From Opitutaceae bacterium (GTDB lineage: Bacteria > Verrucomicrobiota > Verrucomicrobiia > Opitutales > Opitutaceae): 36,680 nucleotides of DNA. The stretch is from the NCBI GenBank assembly GCA_027485815.1, contig JAIXQE010000215.1, forward strand, positions 1-36,680. Reading direction: 5' to 3'. A model generated the notes under the pieces. That model was not told where the DNA came from. It ran no database searches and saw nothing but the letters and a program-made list of their open reading frames with translations. A program made the position numbers and the translations under genes. Shown here one piece after another: positions 8,274-16,121 of this stretch (position 1 is the stretch's first letter; each line of letters starts with the position of its first letter).

Positions 8274-11200
8274 ATGAACCCCCGCCTGTCCCCGTCCTGC
8301 GCCCTCCTCCTCGCCCTCGCCGCGCCCCTCGCCGGCCAGTCGGTGCCCGCCCCCGCGCCCACGCCGGCCCCGGAGGTGATCGAGCTCTCCCCGTTCCAGG
8401 TCTCCGCCGCCGCCGACAAGGGCTACCTCGCCGCCAACACGCTCTCCGGCACCCGCCTCAACTCGAAACTCGAGGACCTCGGCGCCTCCATCACCGTCGT
8501 CACCAAGCAGCAGCTGCTCGACACCGCCGCCGTCGACCTGAACGACGTCTTCCTCTACGAGGCCAACACCGAGGGTACGGGGAACTTCACCGCCTTCACC
8601 GTCGACCGCAACGGCGGCGTCAACGACAGCGTCCAGGGCAGCCCCCAGACCGCCAACCGCATCCGCGGCATCGACTCTGCCAACGTCGCCCTCGGCAACT
8701 TCGCCGCCAACAGCAGCATCCCGCTCGACACCTACAACGTCGACGCGGTCGAGATCAGCCGCGGCCCCAACTCCAACATCTTCGGCCTCGGGAACACCTC
8801 CGGCACGGTCAACATCCTCCGCTCGCAGGCCAACCTGACCCGCGCCTTCAACTCCTTCACCCTCCGCGGTGACAGCTACGGCGGCTACCGCACGAGCTTC
8901 GACCTCAACCGCCCGCTGCTCCGCCAGCGGCTGGCCCTGCGCCTCTCCGGGGTCTACGAGTCCAAGGCGTTCCAGCGGAAGCCCTCCGACGAGATCAGCC
9001 GCCGCGGCCAGGCGGCCGTGACCTACCGCCCCTTCACGAGCACCACGGTCCGCGCCAGCTACGAGTCGTACCACAACTACGCCCGCCGCCCCAACGCGGT
9101 CACGCCCCGCGACGCCGTGACCTACTGGAAGTCCGCCGGCAGTCCCACTTGGGACCCGACCACGCAGCTCGTCACCCTCGCCAACGGCACCCGCAGCGGC
9201 CCGTTCACGCAGGCGCAGGACGGCAATCTCCCGCTCGGCCTCTTCGCGCAAGGCACGGGCTTCTACAACCGCCCGAGCATCTACGTCGACCAGGGCGCGG
9301 TGCAGTTCTGGAGCGTCAACCGCACGGGCACCGTCCCGACGACCGGAGTGTTCGCGGGCATCCCCACGCCCGACAATCCCAACACGAACCTCCGTTACCT
9401 GGAGAGCGGCACCGACCTCCAGCGCCTCCGCGGCTCGCTGTTCCCCCTCTACGTCACGCCCTCCATCACCGACCGCTCACTGTACGATTGGACGTCCGTC
9501 AACTTCGTCGCTCCCAACTACAACAAGGACAAGGCGGACATCTACACGGTCGAGGTGGAGCAGATCGCGCTGCAGACCCGGACGCACCTGCTGGCCTTCC
9601 GCGCCGGCTGGATGCGGGAGGATTACGACAACTACAGCCGCAATTTCATCGGGGGCACCAATGCGGTGCTCTACGTGGACGTGAACGAGAAGCTCCTCGA
9701 CGGCCGCGCCAACCCCTATTTCCGGCGTCCCTATATCGCCGCCTCCGAGCCCACGCTGTTCAACCGTCCCTCGGTGAATGACATCCAGAGCGGGGACATC
9801 GCCTACCAGTGGACGCCCTCCGGCCTGCCCCGCCTCCTTTCGTGGGTCGGCACCCAGAAGTTCGCCGGCCACGCCGAGGTGCGCCGTCTCGACACCGCCA
9901 CCTACCGCTACCGCGATGCCGTCCTTTCCGATCACCGCTGGATCAACCTGCAGAACCGCACCGGCGTCACCGCCGCCCGCGCCTACTACAAGTACTACGT
10001 GGGCGACGCCCAGGGCTCGAACATCGACTACGCCCCGGCTGACGTCTACGGCCTCGCCGGGACCTACAACCTGACCTGGTTCAACGCCGCCACCAACCAG
10101 TGGGTCAACGAGCCCGCCACCATCGGCGAGGCCGGCGTCACGCCCTCCAATCGCACCCGCCGCGAGATCCGCACCCAATCGGCCACCACCCAGAACTTCT
10201 TCTTCGGCGACCGGCTCGTGACCACCTTCGGCCTCCGCGAGGACAAGAACCGCAGCCGCGATTCCAACGGTGCGGGGATCGACGCCACCACCGGCCTCGT
10301 CGACTACGCCCCGCTGCGGATCTGGGGCCCGTGGCTGGAGAAGGCCGGCCGCACCAAGACCGCGGGCGCGGTGGTCCGCCCCTTCCGTGACGTCGCGTTC
10401 GTCGAGCGCCCGGCCAAGGATGGGGCCGGCGTCACGCGTTTCCTCGCCCAGGCGGCGCGCTCCGTTTCGGCCCATTACAACCAGTCCGACAGCTTCCAAC
10501 CGGCGATCACCCAGTACAACCTGCTGGGCGAGGCGCTGCCGAACCCGACCGGCCGCGGCAAGGACTACGGCGTGTCGGTGAGCCTGCTCGACAACCGGCT
10601 CTTCCTGCGGATCAACCGGTATGAGACCTTCCAGGAGAACGCGCGCAACGGCGATGCCGGCATCGTGGCGACGCGCGCGATCCGGATGGACACCGGGCGC
10701 AGTGGCAACGGGAACGACTCGTTCAACCTGGAGACCTGGGCGACCCTGCTGGCCAATGCCCGTTTCACGGCGCAGGGGATCGTGCCCACGGCCGCGCAGA
10801 CGTCGTCCGCGGTGGCCAAGCTGATGGGCCTGCCCGAGGGCTTCCTCGACACGCTGGTGGGCAAGAGCATCACCGAGACCTCCGACATTGAGGCGCGCGG
10901 CCTCGAACTGGAGTTGAACTACAACCCGAGCCGCAACTGGCGCTTCAAGCTCACGGGCGCCCAGCAGAAGTCGATCGACACCAACATCTCGCCCCGCGTG
11001 CAGGAGTATCTGGACCGCCGCCTGCCCATCTGGACGGCCCTCAAGGACGATGCCGGCGTGGACTGGTGGACCTCGCGGATCGGCAGCGGCGGCGTGCCGC
11101 GGGACTTCTACATCGGCAACGTCTCGGCGCCGCTGAAGCTGGCGATCGCGAACCAGGGCAAGCCGCGCTCGCAGGTGCGCGAGTGGCGGTTCAACTCGCT

Positions 11201-11561
11201 CGTGAACTACACCTTCACCGAGGGCCGGCTGAAGGACCTCAGCCTGGGCGGGGCGCTGCGCTGGGAGGACCAGGCCGCGATCGGCTTCCGCGGGGCGGCC
11301 CCGGACGCGGATGGCGTGGTGCGGACCCTGGATCGCAACCGGCCGGTCTTCGACCAAGCCCGGACCTACGTGGATTTGAGTGCGGGTTATGCGCTGCGGC
11401 TCTTCGCGGGCAAGGTGCGGACGCGGCTGCAGCTCAACGTGCGCAACGCCTTCGAGGATGGTCGGCTGCAGCCGGTGGCGGTGAATCCGGACGGGGCGCC
11501 GTTCGCCTACCGGATCATCGACCCGCGCCAGTTCATCCTGACCGCGACCTTCGACCTCTGA
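8274..11561 (+). CDS. TonB-dependent outer-membrane receptor, Opitutaceae type
   Basis: The ATG at 8274 gives a typical signal peptide (M-N-P-R-L-S then a Leu/Ala core to A-G-Q-S); a GTG 45 bp upstream is less likely. The 1095-residue protein lacks the regulatory sandwich of its neighbour. After a short Pro/Ala linker it has E-V-I-E-L-S-P-F-Q-V (bases 8373-8402), then the plug (L-S-G-T-R-L-N ... I-T-V-V-T-K-Q-Q ... N-R-I-R-G-I-D ... V-D-A-V-E-I-S-R-G-P-N ... G-L-G-N-T-S-G-T-V-N-I) and a large barrel. The C-terminus ends in Leu rather than Phe. This architecture resembles the siderophore-receptor-like proteins that are abundant in Opitutaceae. The ligand is unknown: a glycan is suggested by the neighbours, a metal chelate is possible. 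A strong terminator follows. Confidence 0.92.
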   Translation: MNPRLSPSCALLLALAAPLAGQSVPAPAPTPAPEVIELSPFQVSAAADKGYLAANTLSGTRLNSKLEDLGASITVVTKQQLLDTAAVDLNDVFLYEANTEGTGNFTAFTVDRNGGVNDSVQGSPQTANRIRGIDSANVALGNFAANSSIPLDTYNVDAVEISRGPNSNIFGLGNTSGTVNILRSQANLTRAFNSFTLRGDSYGGYRTSFDLNRPLLRQRLALRLSGVYESKAFQRKPSDEISRRGQAAVTYRPFTSTTVRASYESYHNYARRPNAVTPRDAVTYWKSAGSPTWDPTTQLVTLANGTRSGPFTQAQDGNLPLGLFAQGTGFYNRPSIYVDQGAVQFWSVNRTGTVPTTGVFAGIPTPDNPNTNLRYLESGTDLQRLRGSLFPLYVTPSITDRSLYDWTSVNFVAPNYNKDKADIYTVEVEQIALQTRTHLLAFRAGWMREDYDNYSRNFIGGTNAVLYVDVNEKLLDGRANPYFRRPYIAASEPTLFNRPSVNDIQSGDIAYQWTPSGLPRLLSWVGTQKFAGHAEVRRLDTATYRYRDAVLSDHRWINLQNRTGVTAARAYYKYYVGDAQGSNIDYAPADVYGLAGTYNLTWFNAATNQWVNEPATIGEAGVTPSNRTRREIRTQSATTQNFFFGDRLVTTFGLREDKNRSRDSNGAGIDATTGLVDYAPLRIWGPWLEKAGRTKTAGAVVRPFRDVAFVERPAKDGAGVTRFLAQAARSVSAHYNQSDSFQPAITQYNLLGEALPNPTGRGKDYGVSVSLLDNRLFLRINRYETFQENARNGDAGIVATRAIRMDTGRSGNGNDSFNLETWATLLANARFTAQGIVPTAAQTSSAVAKLMGLPEGFLDTLVGKSITETSDIEARGLELELNYNPSRNWRFKLTGAQQKSIDTNISPRVQEYLDRRLPIWTALKDDAGVDWWTSRIGSGGVPRDFYIGNVSAPLKLAIANQGKPRSQVREWRFNSLVNYTFTEGRLKDLSLGGALRWEDQAAIGFRGAAPDADGVVRTLDRNRPVFDQARTYVDLSAGYALRLFAGKVRTRLQLNVRNAFEDGRLQPVAVNPDGAPFAYRIIDPRQFILTATFDL

Positions 11562-11592
11562 GTAGGCCGCGGCTGGCTGGAACCGGAACCGC

Positions 11593-11625
11593 AAGGCCGC
11601 GGCCGAGTTGGCCGCGGCTTTTGTT
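11593..11625 (+). terminator. Rho-independent terminator after the second TonB receptor
   Basis: A 9-bp perfect stem, GCCGCGGCC (11596-11604) with GGCCGCGGC (11610-11618), has a 5-base loop and is followed directly by TTTTGTTT. Flanking A residues extend the pairing. It lies 35 bp after the receptor stop. Confidence 0.85.
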
Positions 11626-11650
11626 TCGATGTCGCCTGATCGCGGCTCGG

Positions 11651-11779
11651 TGTAGCCGGGGCATCTTGCCCCGGACGGCGGGAACGTCGTTCCTGCGGCG
11701 GAGCGGCTGAGAATCGGGCGGGAAGCAGAGGCGGAAGGGGTTTCGTGCCGCACGACCGGGGCACGATGCCCCGGCTACA
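11651..11779. repeat. REP/BIME-like palindromic element
   Basis: The two ends are inverted copies of a 24-base unit (11651-11674 and 11756-11779) that match at 23 of 24 positions. Each unit is itself a hairpin: TGTAG followed by an 8-bp stem CCGGGGCA/TGCCCCGG with a 3-base loop. The interior holds a further small hairpin, GGAAC-GTC-GTTCC (11681-11693). It lies between a terminator and the end of a convergent gene, the usual place for REP-type elements. No open reading frame or target-site duplication was seen. Dispersed copies in the genome would be expected but cannot be checked here. Confidence 0.7.
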
Positions 11780-11796
11780 TCAAACCCCGGCTCCCC

Positions 11797-12798
11797 TCAG
11801 CGCGCCGCCGGCCGCAGGTGCGCGCGTACAAAGTCATTCGCGGTCGCGTGGCGCACGTCCGGGGCACCCGGATACACCAACTCGCACGGGACGCCGTCGG
11901 CGTCGCAACGCTCCTTCAGCTTCACCCCGAAGTTGGCCGAATGCGTCGGATCCTTCTCCGGCTGCCCTAGGTTCGGCGGGGCGCTGTAATAGAGGCCGAC
12001 CGGCGGGTCGCCGCGGCTCACCAGCTCGTACGGCGAATACTCCCGGATCCACGGCAGGAGCCGTTCCCGTGATTCATGGAAGACCTGGAAGGAGGACAGT
12101 TTCCGTCGCGGATCGGCGGCGATCCCGAAGGCGTGCGCCCCGTAGGTGATGTTCGGCGTCCACGCGCGCATCTGGTGCGGGTCGAGACTCGTCTGCGCCC
12201 CGTCGACGGCGACGCAGGTGACGCGGGTGGATTGCCGCGCCACCGGATCGGGGGAGCGCGGGTCGGCCAAGTCATCGCGGAACGCCAGCCACAGGCTGGT
12301 GCAGGCGCCGGCGGAACCGCCCGCGAGGGCCACGCGCGTCGGGTCGAGGTTCCATTCCCGGGCCTTCGTCCGGCAGAACTGCAGGGCCCGCGCGCAGTCC
12401 AGCATCGGCCCCTGCACCGGAGGCACGAGGCCGTCGGCGGTCGCATCGCGGATGGTGCGGTATTCGACGGAGGCCACGGAGATGCCGGCCTGCAGGGCCG
12501 GGAGGAGCATGTTGCGCACCACGGAACGGTCGCCGCCGTTCCAGCCGCCGCCGTGGATGTAGACGAGCAGGGGCGTCGGCCGGTCCGACTGGGCGCGCCA
12601 GAAATAGATCACCTGCATCCGGTGTGGCCCGTAGGCCACGTTCTCATCGGGCGGGACCGGCAGGGAATACTTGAGTTTCTCCGGATCGCTGGCCGCGGGC
12701 GCCTTGGCCGCCGCGGCAGGGGAGGGCGCCGCGGGAGCAGCCGCGCAGAGCGCGCCGGCCGCGAGCACGAACGTCAGGGTCAGGTGGAATCGGGGCAT
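11797..12798 (-). CDS. Secreted alpha/beta-hydrolase esterase (HGGGW family)
   Basis: The ATG at 12798 is preferred over an in-frame start 60 bp upstream because a signal peptide follows directly (M-P-R-F-H-L-T then an Ala/Leu core to A-A-P-A). The 333-residue protein has the oxyanion motif H-G-G-G-W, the nucleophile elbow G-G-S-A-G with Ser162, and a C-terminal His317 in D-V-R-H-A. This is the hormone-sensitive-lipase / BD-FAE esterase fold, whose members include acetylxylan and feruloyl esterases. It probably deacylates a carbohydrate outside the cytoplasm, matching the upstream sulfatase and acetylesterase. It converges on the receptor operon across the REP-like element. Exact substrate is not readable. 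Confidence 0.87.
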   Translation of the reverse strand: MPRFHLTLTFVLAAGALCAAAPAAPSPAAAAKAPAASDPEKLKYSLPVPPDENVAYGPHRMQVIYFWRAQSDRPTPLLVYIHGGGWNGGDRSVVRNMLLPALQAGISVASVEYRTIRDATADGLVPPVQGPMLDCARALQFCRTKAREWNLDPTRVALAGGSAGACTSLWLAFRDDLADPRSPDPVARQSTRVTCVAVDGAQTSLDPHQMRAWTPNITYGAHAFGIAADPRRKLSSFQVFHESRERLLPWIREYSPYELVSRGDPPVGLYYSAPPNLGQPEKDPTHSANFGVKLKERCDADGVPCELVYPGAPDVRHATANDFVRAHLRPAAR

Positions 12799-12863
12799 CG
12801 CGTAGGGTCGTGGCCAGTCAGCTGCGGCCGGAGGTCGAGTCAACGTCCTCCTCCCCACCGGCC

Positions 12864-12898
12864 CTCTACTCGCTACCCGCTACCCTCTACCCGCTACT
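12864..12898. repeat. Five 7-bp tandem repeats
   Basis: Five consecutive units of consensus CKCTACY (CTCTACT, CGCTACC, CGCTACC, CTCTACC, CGCTACT) lie upstream of the esterase gene and just beyond the stop of the UPF0173 gene. They are not in a gene. Their function is unknown. Confidence 0.75.
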
Positions 12899-12910
12899 TC
12901 CCCCCGTCCC

Positions 12911-13591
12911 TCAGACCTCCAGCGTCGCCCCGGGCGCGAGGATCTTCACGGCGTGGCCGCCGGCCGCGGCCAGCGCGGCGAAGCGGGCGGGGTCCTGCGC
13001 GATCACGGGCCAGGTGTTGTAATGCATCGGGACCGCCAGGCGCGGGCGCAGCAGGTCCAGCGCGGCGGCGGCGTCCTCCGGGCCCATCGTGTAGTTGTCC
13101 CCGATCGGCAGCAGCGCCACGTCGATCCCCGCCTTCCCGATCAGCTGCAGGTCGAGGAAGAGCGCCGTGTCCCCCGCGTGGTAAACCGTCTTGCCGTCCG
13201 CCTGGATGAGCAGGCCGCAGGGGGAGCCGAGGTAGATGGGGCGCAGTCCCGCCTCGGCGCTCGAGCTGTGGTGGGCGAGCGTCAGCTTCACCCGGCCGAA
13301 GGGGAAGTTGAACCCGCCGCCCGGGTTCATGCCGTGGACCTTCGCGCCTTGGGCGGCGAAGTACTCCGCGAGTTCAAAGTTGGCGATGATCGGCGCCCCA
13401 AGGCGGCGGGAGAGCGCGAGGGCGTCGCCCGTGTGGTCCTCGTGCCCGTGCGAGAGCAGCAGGTAATCGCAGGTGATGTCCTCGGCGCGGGCGGCGGCCG
13501 CCGGGTTGCCGGTGAGGAACGGATCGAGCAGCAGGCGGGCGCGGCTTGTCTCGAGGAGGAAGCAGGCGTGGCCGAGGAAGGTGAGGCGCAT
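12911..13591 (-). CDS. UPF0173 metal-dependent hydrolase (metallo-beta-lactamase fold)
   Basis: The 226-residue protein is full length for the family. It starts with M-R-L-T-F-L-G-H-A-C-F, the typical UlaG-like first strand in which His8 is conserved. The metal motif is H48-G-H50-E-D52-H53. D-P-F-L-T-G-N-P near residue 23 and A-V-P-M-H-Y-N-T near residue 195 are also family signatures. Members are cytoplasmic hydrolases related to L-ascorbate-6-phosphate lactonase, but most have no proven substrate. There is no signal peptide. It follows rpiB in the same direction at a 69-bp distance, so co-transcription is possible, and a sugar-phosphate-lactone role would fit, but this is only an inference. 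Confidence 0.9.
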   Translation of the reverse strand: MRLTFLGHACFLLETSRARLLLDPFLTGNPAAAARAEDITCDYLLLSHGHEDHTGDALALSRRLGAPIIANFELAEYFAAQGAKVHGMNPGGGFNFPFGRVKLTLAHHSSSAEAGLRPIYLGSPCGLLIQADGKTVYHAGDTALFLDLQLIGKAGIDVALLPIGDNYTMGPEDAAAALDLLRPRLAVPMHYNTWPVIAQDPARFAALAAAGGHAVKILAPGATLEV

Positions 13592-13660
13592 CCGGGGAGT
13601 CTGCGGGCTTCCGGCGCGGAAGCCAGTCCGCGCCCGACGCCGCGCCGCCGCGGCCCCGGC

Positions 13661-14101
13661 TCAGGCGGGGTCGATCTTGCGGATGCGGGGCAGGTGGCGG
13701 CCGCCCTCGAACTCGGTCGCGAGCCAGACCCGGACGATGGCGAGGGCCTCGGCCTCGGTGACGGTGCGCTGGCCGAGCGAGAGGACGTTGCCGTCGTTGT
13801 GCGCGCGGTTCCAGGCGGCGACCTGCTCGTTCCAGCAGAGGCCGCAGCGGACGCCGCGGACGCGGTTCGCGACGATGGCCTCGCCGTTGCCGGAGCCGCC
13901 GAGCACGATCCCGCGCTCGAACTCGCCGCGCGCCACGGCCTCGGCGACGGGCCGGATCCAGTCCGGGTAATCGCAGGCCGCGTCCGAGTGGGTGCCGAAG
14001 TCGCGGACCACGTGGCCGTCGGCGAGGAGCATCGCCTTGATGGCTTCCTTGTAGGCGAAGCCGGCGTGGTCGGAGCCGAGGGCGACGGTGAAGGTTTTCA
14101 T
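13661..14101 (-). CDS. rpiB: Ribose-5-phosphate isomerase B
   Basis: The ATG at 14101 is preceded by GGGAG about 8 bases upstream, the only clear Shine-Dalgarno sequence in the window. The 146-residue product matches RpiB length and starts with the family signature V-A-L-G-S-D-H-A-G-F. The anion-hole loop reads G-G-S-G-N-G-E, giving Glu74 where the E. coli-type enzyme has a catalytic Cys. That is the actinobacterial-type arrangement, in which this Glu is the base. The enzyme interconverts ribose 5-phosphate and ribulose 5-phosphate in the pentose phosphate pathway. It follows the transglutaminase triad by 79 bp and could be read from the same transcript. Confidence 0.93.
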   Translation of the reverse strand: MKTFTVALGSDHAGFAYKEAIKAMLLADGHVVRDFGTHSDAACDYPDWIRPVAEAVARGEFERGIVLGGSGNGEAIVANRVRGVRCGLCWNEQVAAWNRAHNDGNVLSLGQRTVTEAEALAIVRVWLATEFEGGRHLPRIRKIDPA

Positions 14102-14180
14102 CAGCTCCCGAGGTATCGCGACCCCCGCCGGCCGGTTCCAGCCGGAAATCGCGGCGCGCGGCCCGCCGCGACCTTGGCCT

Positions 14181-15050
14181 TCAGGCGGCGGAAGCCGCGG
14201 CGGCGGCGTCCGCGGGGCGGACGCGGACGTCCACGATGAGTTCCCGGGTGGGCGCGCCGCGGTAGGAGCCGCTGAGCGGACGGATGTCGGCGTAATCGCG
14301 GCCCACGGCGACCCGCACGTAACGCTCGTCCGCCGGCCGGTCGTGGGTGGGATCGAAGCCGGCCCAGCCGTGGCCCGGGATCCAGGCCTCGATCCAGGCA
14401 TGGGAGGCCTCGATCTCGTCGGTCCGGCGGGTGGTGTTGAGGAAGTAGCCGCTCACGTAGCGGGCCGGGATGCCGAGGCTGCGGCAGAGGCCGAGGTGCA
14501 CGTGGGCGAAGTCCTGGCAGACGCCCATCCGCTGGCGCAGGGCGTCGGTCGCGCGGGTGTTCACGCCGGTGGTGTTCGGCCGGTAGGCGAAGGTGCGGTG
14601 CAGGTGGGAACCGAGGCGGCGGACGTCCCCCCAGAGGTCGCCGCGGCCGTCGGCGAGCACGTCGAGCGCCTCGCGCCAGAGCTCCACCTCGAGGGGAACG
14701 TAATGCGAGGCGTGGTAGAACTCCGCCAGCATCTCGCGCTCAGGCGCCGCCTCGAGGTGTTCCGCGGGCACTGCGGGCACCGGGGGCCGCGCGGCGGCCG
14801 GGGCGGTGGCAACGAGGGACTCGGCCTCGATGAGCAGCTCCTCGTGGGGGGGCGTGATCTCGAAGTAGTGCACCGTGTTGCCGTAGAAGTCCGCGTAGGC
14901 GCGGGGCTCCGTCGCGGGCGACAGGCGCAGGGCGAAATCGAGGCAGCGCTGGCCCTCTCCCTCGAGCGGGCGGAGGCGGGCTTCGTTGAAGCTCTCGCGC
15001 GCCTGGCCGGCGTAGCGGTAAAGCGTGCGGTGGATGACCCGGAGGTGCAT
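14181..15050 (-). CDS. Transglutaminase-like protein of the ATP-grasp/alpha-E cluster
   Basis: The 289-residue protein begins with the beta domain typical of this family (M-H-L-R-V-I-H-R-T-L-Y-R-Y) and has a papain-like transglutaminase core. Catalytic Cys178 lies in M-G-V-C-Q-D-F-A-H, His217 in E-A-S-H-A-W-I-E-A-W and Asp233 in G-F-D-P-T. There is no signal peptide, so it acts in the cytoplasm, probably as an amidase or peptidase. It is the third gene of a conserved set with the circularly permuted ATP-grasp and alpha-E proteins. Comparative genomics (the amidoligase work of Iyer and colleagues) proposes that the set makes and trims an unknown peptide or protein modification. The gap to the alpha-E stop is 24 bp. 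Confidence 0.92.
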   Translation of the reverse strand: MHLRVIHRTLYRYAGQARESFNEARLRPLEGEGQRCLDFALRLSPATEPRAYADFYGNTVHYFEITPPHEELLIEAESLVATAPAAARPPVPAVPAEHLEAAPEREMLAEFYHASHYVPLEVELWREALDVLADGRGDLWGDVRRLGSHLHRTFAYRPNTTGVNTRATDALRQRMGVCQDFAHVHLGLCRSLGIPARYVSGYFLNTTRRTDEIEASHAWIEAWIPGHGWAGFDPTHDRPADERYVRVAVGRDYADIRPLSGSYRGAPTRELIVDVRVRPADAAAAASAA

Positions 15051-15074
15051 GCGGCGGGCGGACGGCGCGAGGAC

Positions 15075-16112
15075 CTACTGCTGCTGCTGCTGTTCGTCGA
15101 GGGCGGATTCCGCGCGGTAGAACATCGTGGTCGCGGCCACCTCGTCGCTGATCGCGGCCAGGCCGGCCTGCACCTCGGCCAGGAACTCGTGCATCCCGCG
15201 TTGGAGGACATCGGCGATGGTGAGCGACTGGAGTTCCCCCAGCAGGCGGCGGGAGGCGCGGGCGGCGCCGCTGCGGGGCCGGGCCGCGGTCTCGCCGAGG
15301 ATGCGGCGGAGGAACTCGTCCACCTGCCCGGCGCAGAAGTGGAGCGAGCGCGGGAAGGAGTCCGAGAAGATGAGGAACTCCGCCGCCTTCCACGGCAGGA
15401 TCTCGCGGACGTGGTACCGCCGGTAGGCTTCCAGGGCCGAAGCGGAACGCAGCACGGCCTGCCACTGCGCGGTGTCGAGCGCGCCGCCGACGTCCGTCGC
15501 GGCCGGCAGCAGGATGTGGTACTTCATGTCGAGGATGCGGGTGGTCTTGTCCGCCCGCTCGAGGTACTTCCCGAACTGGATGAATTCCCAGCCCTCGCTG
15601 CGGGAGTAGGTGCAGGCGGTGAGGCCCTGGAAGAGGTGGGAGGCCCGGGTAATGCGGGCGAAGAACTCCGCCGGGTTGGCTGCCCAGTCGCTCGAGGCGC
15701 TGCTCGCCTTGAGCAGCAGGTGGAGCTCGTTGATCGTCTCCCACATCTCCAGCGAGAGCTGGTCGCGGATCATCCGGGCGTTCTCGCGCGCGGCGTAGAC
15801 GCAGGACAGGATCGAGTCGGGGTTGCGGAGGTCGAAGGCGAGGAACTCGGTCACCGCCTGGCCGCCGGGGGCGCCGTGAAGCTGGCCGAAGAGCTCGCGC
15901 CCGCCGGTGCTGAGGAGCAGCGCCTCCCAGAGGTTGGGCGACGAGGCGCGCGCGTCGGGCAGGTCGGACACGAACTGGAGGTTCACGTCGAGGAGCCGGG
16001 CGATGTTCTCCGCCCGCTCGATGTAACGGCTCATCCAGTAGAGGGAGTGGGCGACGCGGGAGAGCATCGCCGTGGCCTGGGGCCGGAAAAAGGGCGGTTC
16101 GCTGGCGGTCAT
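15075..16112 (-). CDS. Alpha-E domain protein (DUF403)
   Basis: The 345-residue, almost entirely helical protein carries the family start M-L-S-R-V-A-H-S-L-Y-W-M-S-R-Y-I-E-R-A-E-N at residues ~16-36. No enzymatic motif is known for the family; its fixed neighbours are the circularly permuted ATP-grasp enzyme (9 bp upstream) and a transglutaminase-like protein (24 bp downstream), so it is thought to be a partner of the ligase. The C-terminus is unusual: five Gln from five CAG codons immediately before the TAG stop (bases 15075-15092). A weak TGAGG lies upstream of the ATG. Confidence 0.92.
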   Translation of the reverse strand: MTASEPPFFRPQATAMLSRVAHSLYWMSRYIERAENIARLLDVNLQFVSDLPDARASSPNLWEALLLSTGGRELFGQLHGAPGGQAVTEFLAFDLRNPDSILSCVYAARENARMIRDQLSLEMWETINELHLLLKASSASSDWAANPAEFFARITRASHLFQGLTACTYSRSEGWEFIQFGKYLERADKTTRILDMKYHILLPAATDVGGALDTAQWQAVLRSASALEAYRRYHVREILPWKAAEFLIFSDSFPRSLHFCAGQVDEFLRRILGETAARPRSGAARASRRLLGELQSLTIADVLQRGMHEFLAEVQAGLAAISDEVAATTMFYRAESALDEQQQQQ

Positions 16113-16121
16113 CGGGGCGCC

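Noticed and set aside
4728-9251. Minus-strand open frame of 1507 codons antisense to the first TonB receptor and its neighbours
   Set aside because: It is a GC-rich shadow frame: Val/Gly/Glu/Arg composition, no domain, and it covers parts of three well-supported plus-strand genes.
9477-11753. Minus-strand open frame of 758 codons over the second TonB receptor
   Set aside because: Antisense shadow that also runs through the terminator and repeat element.
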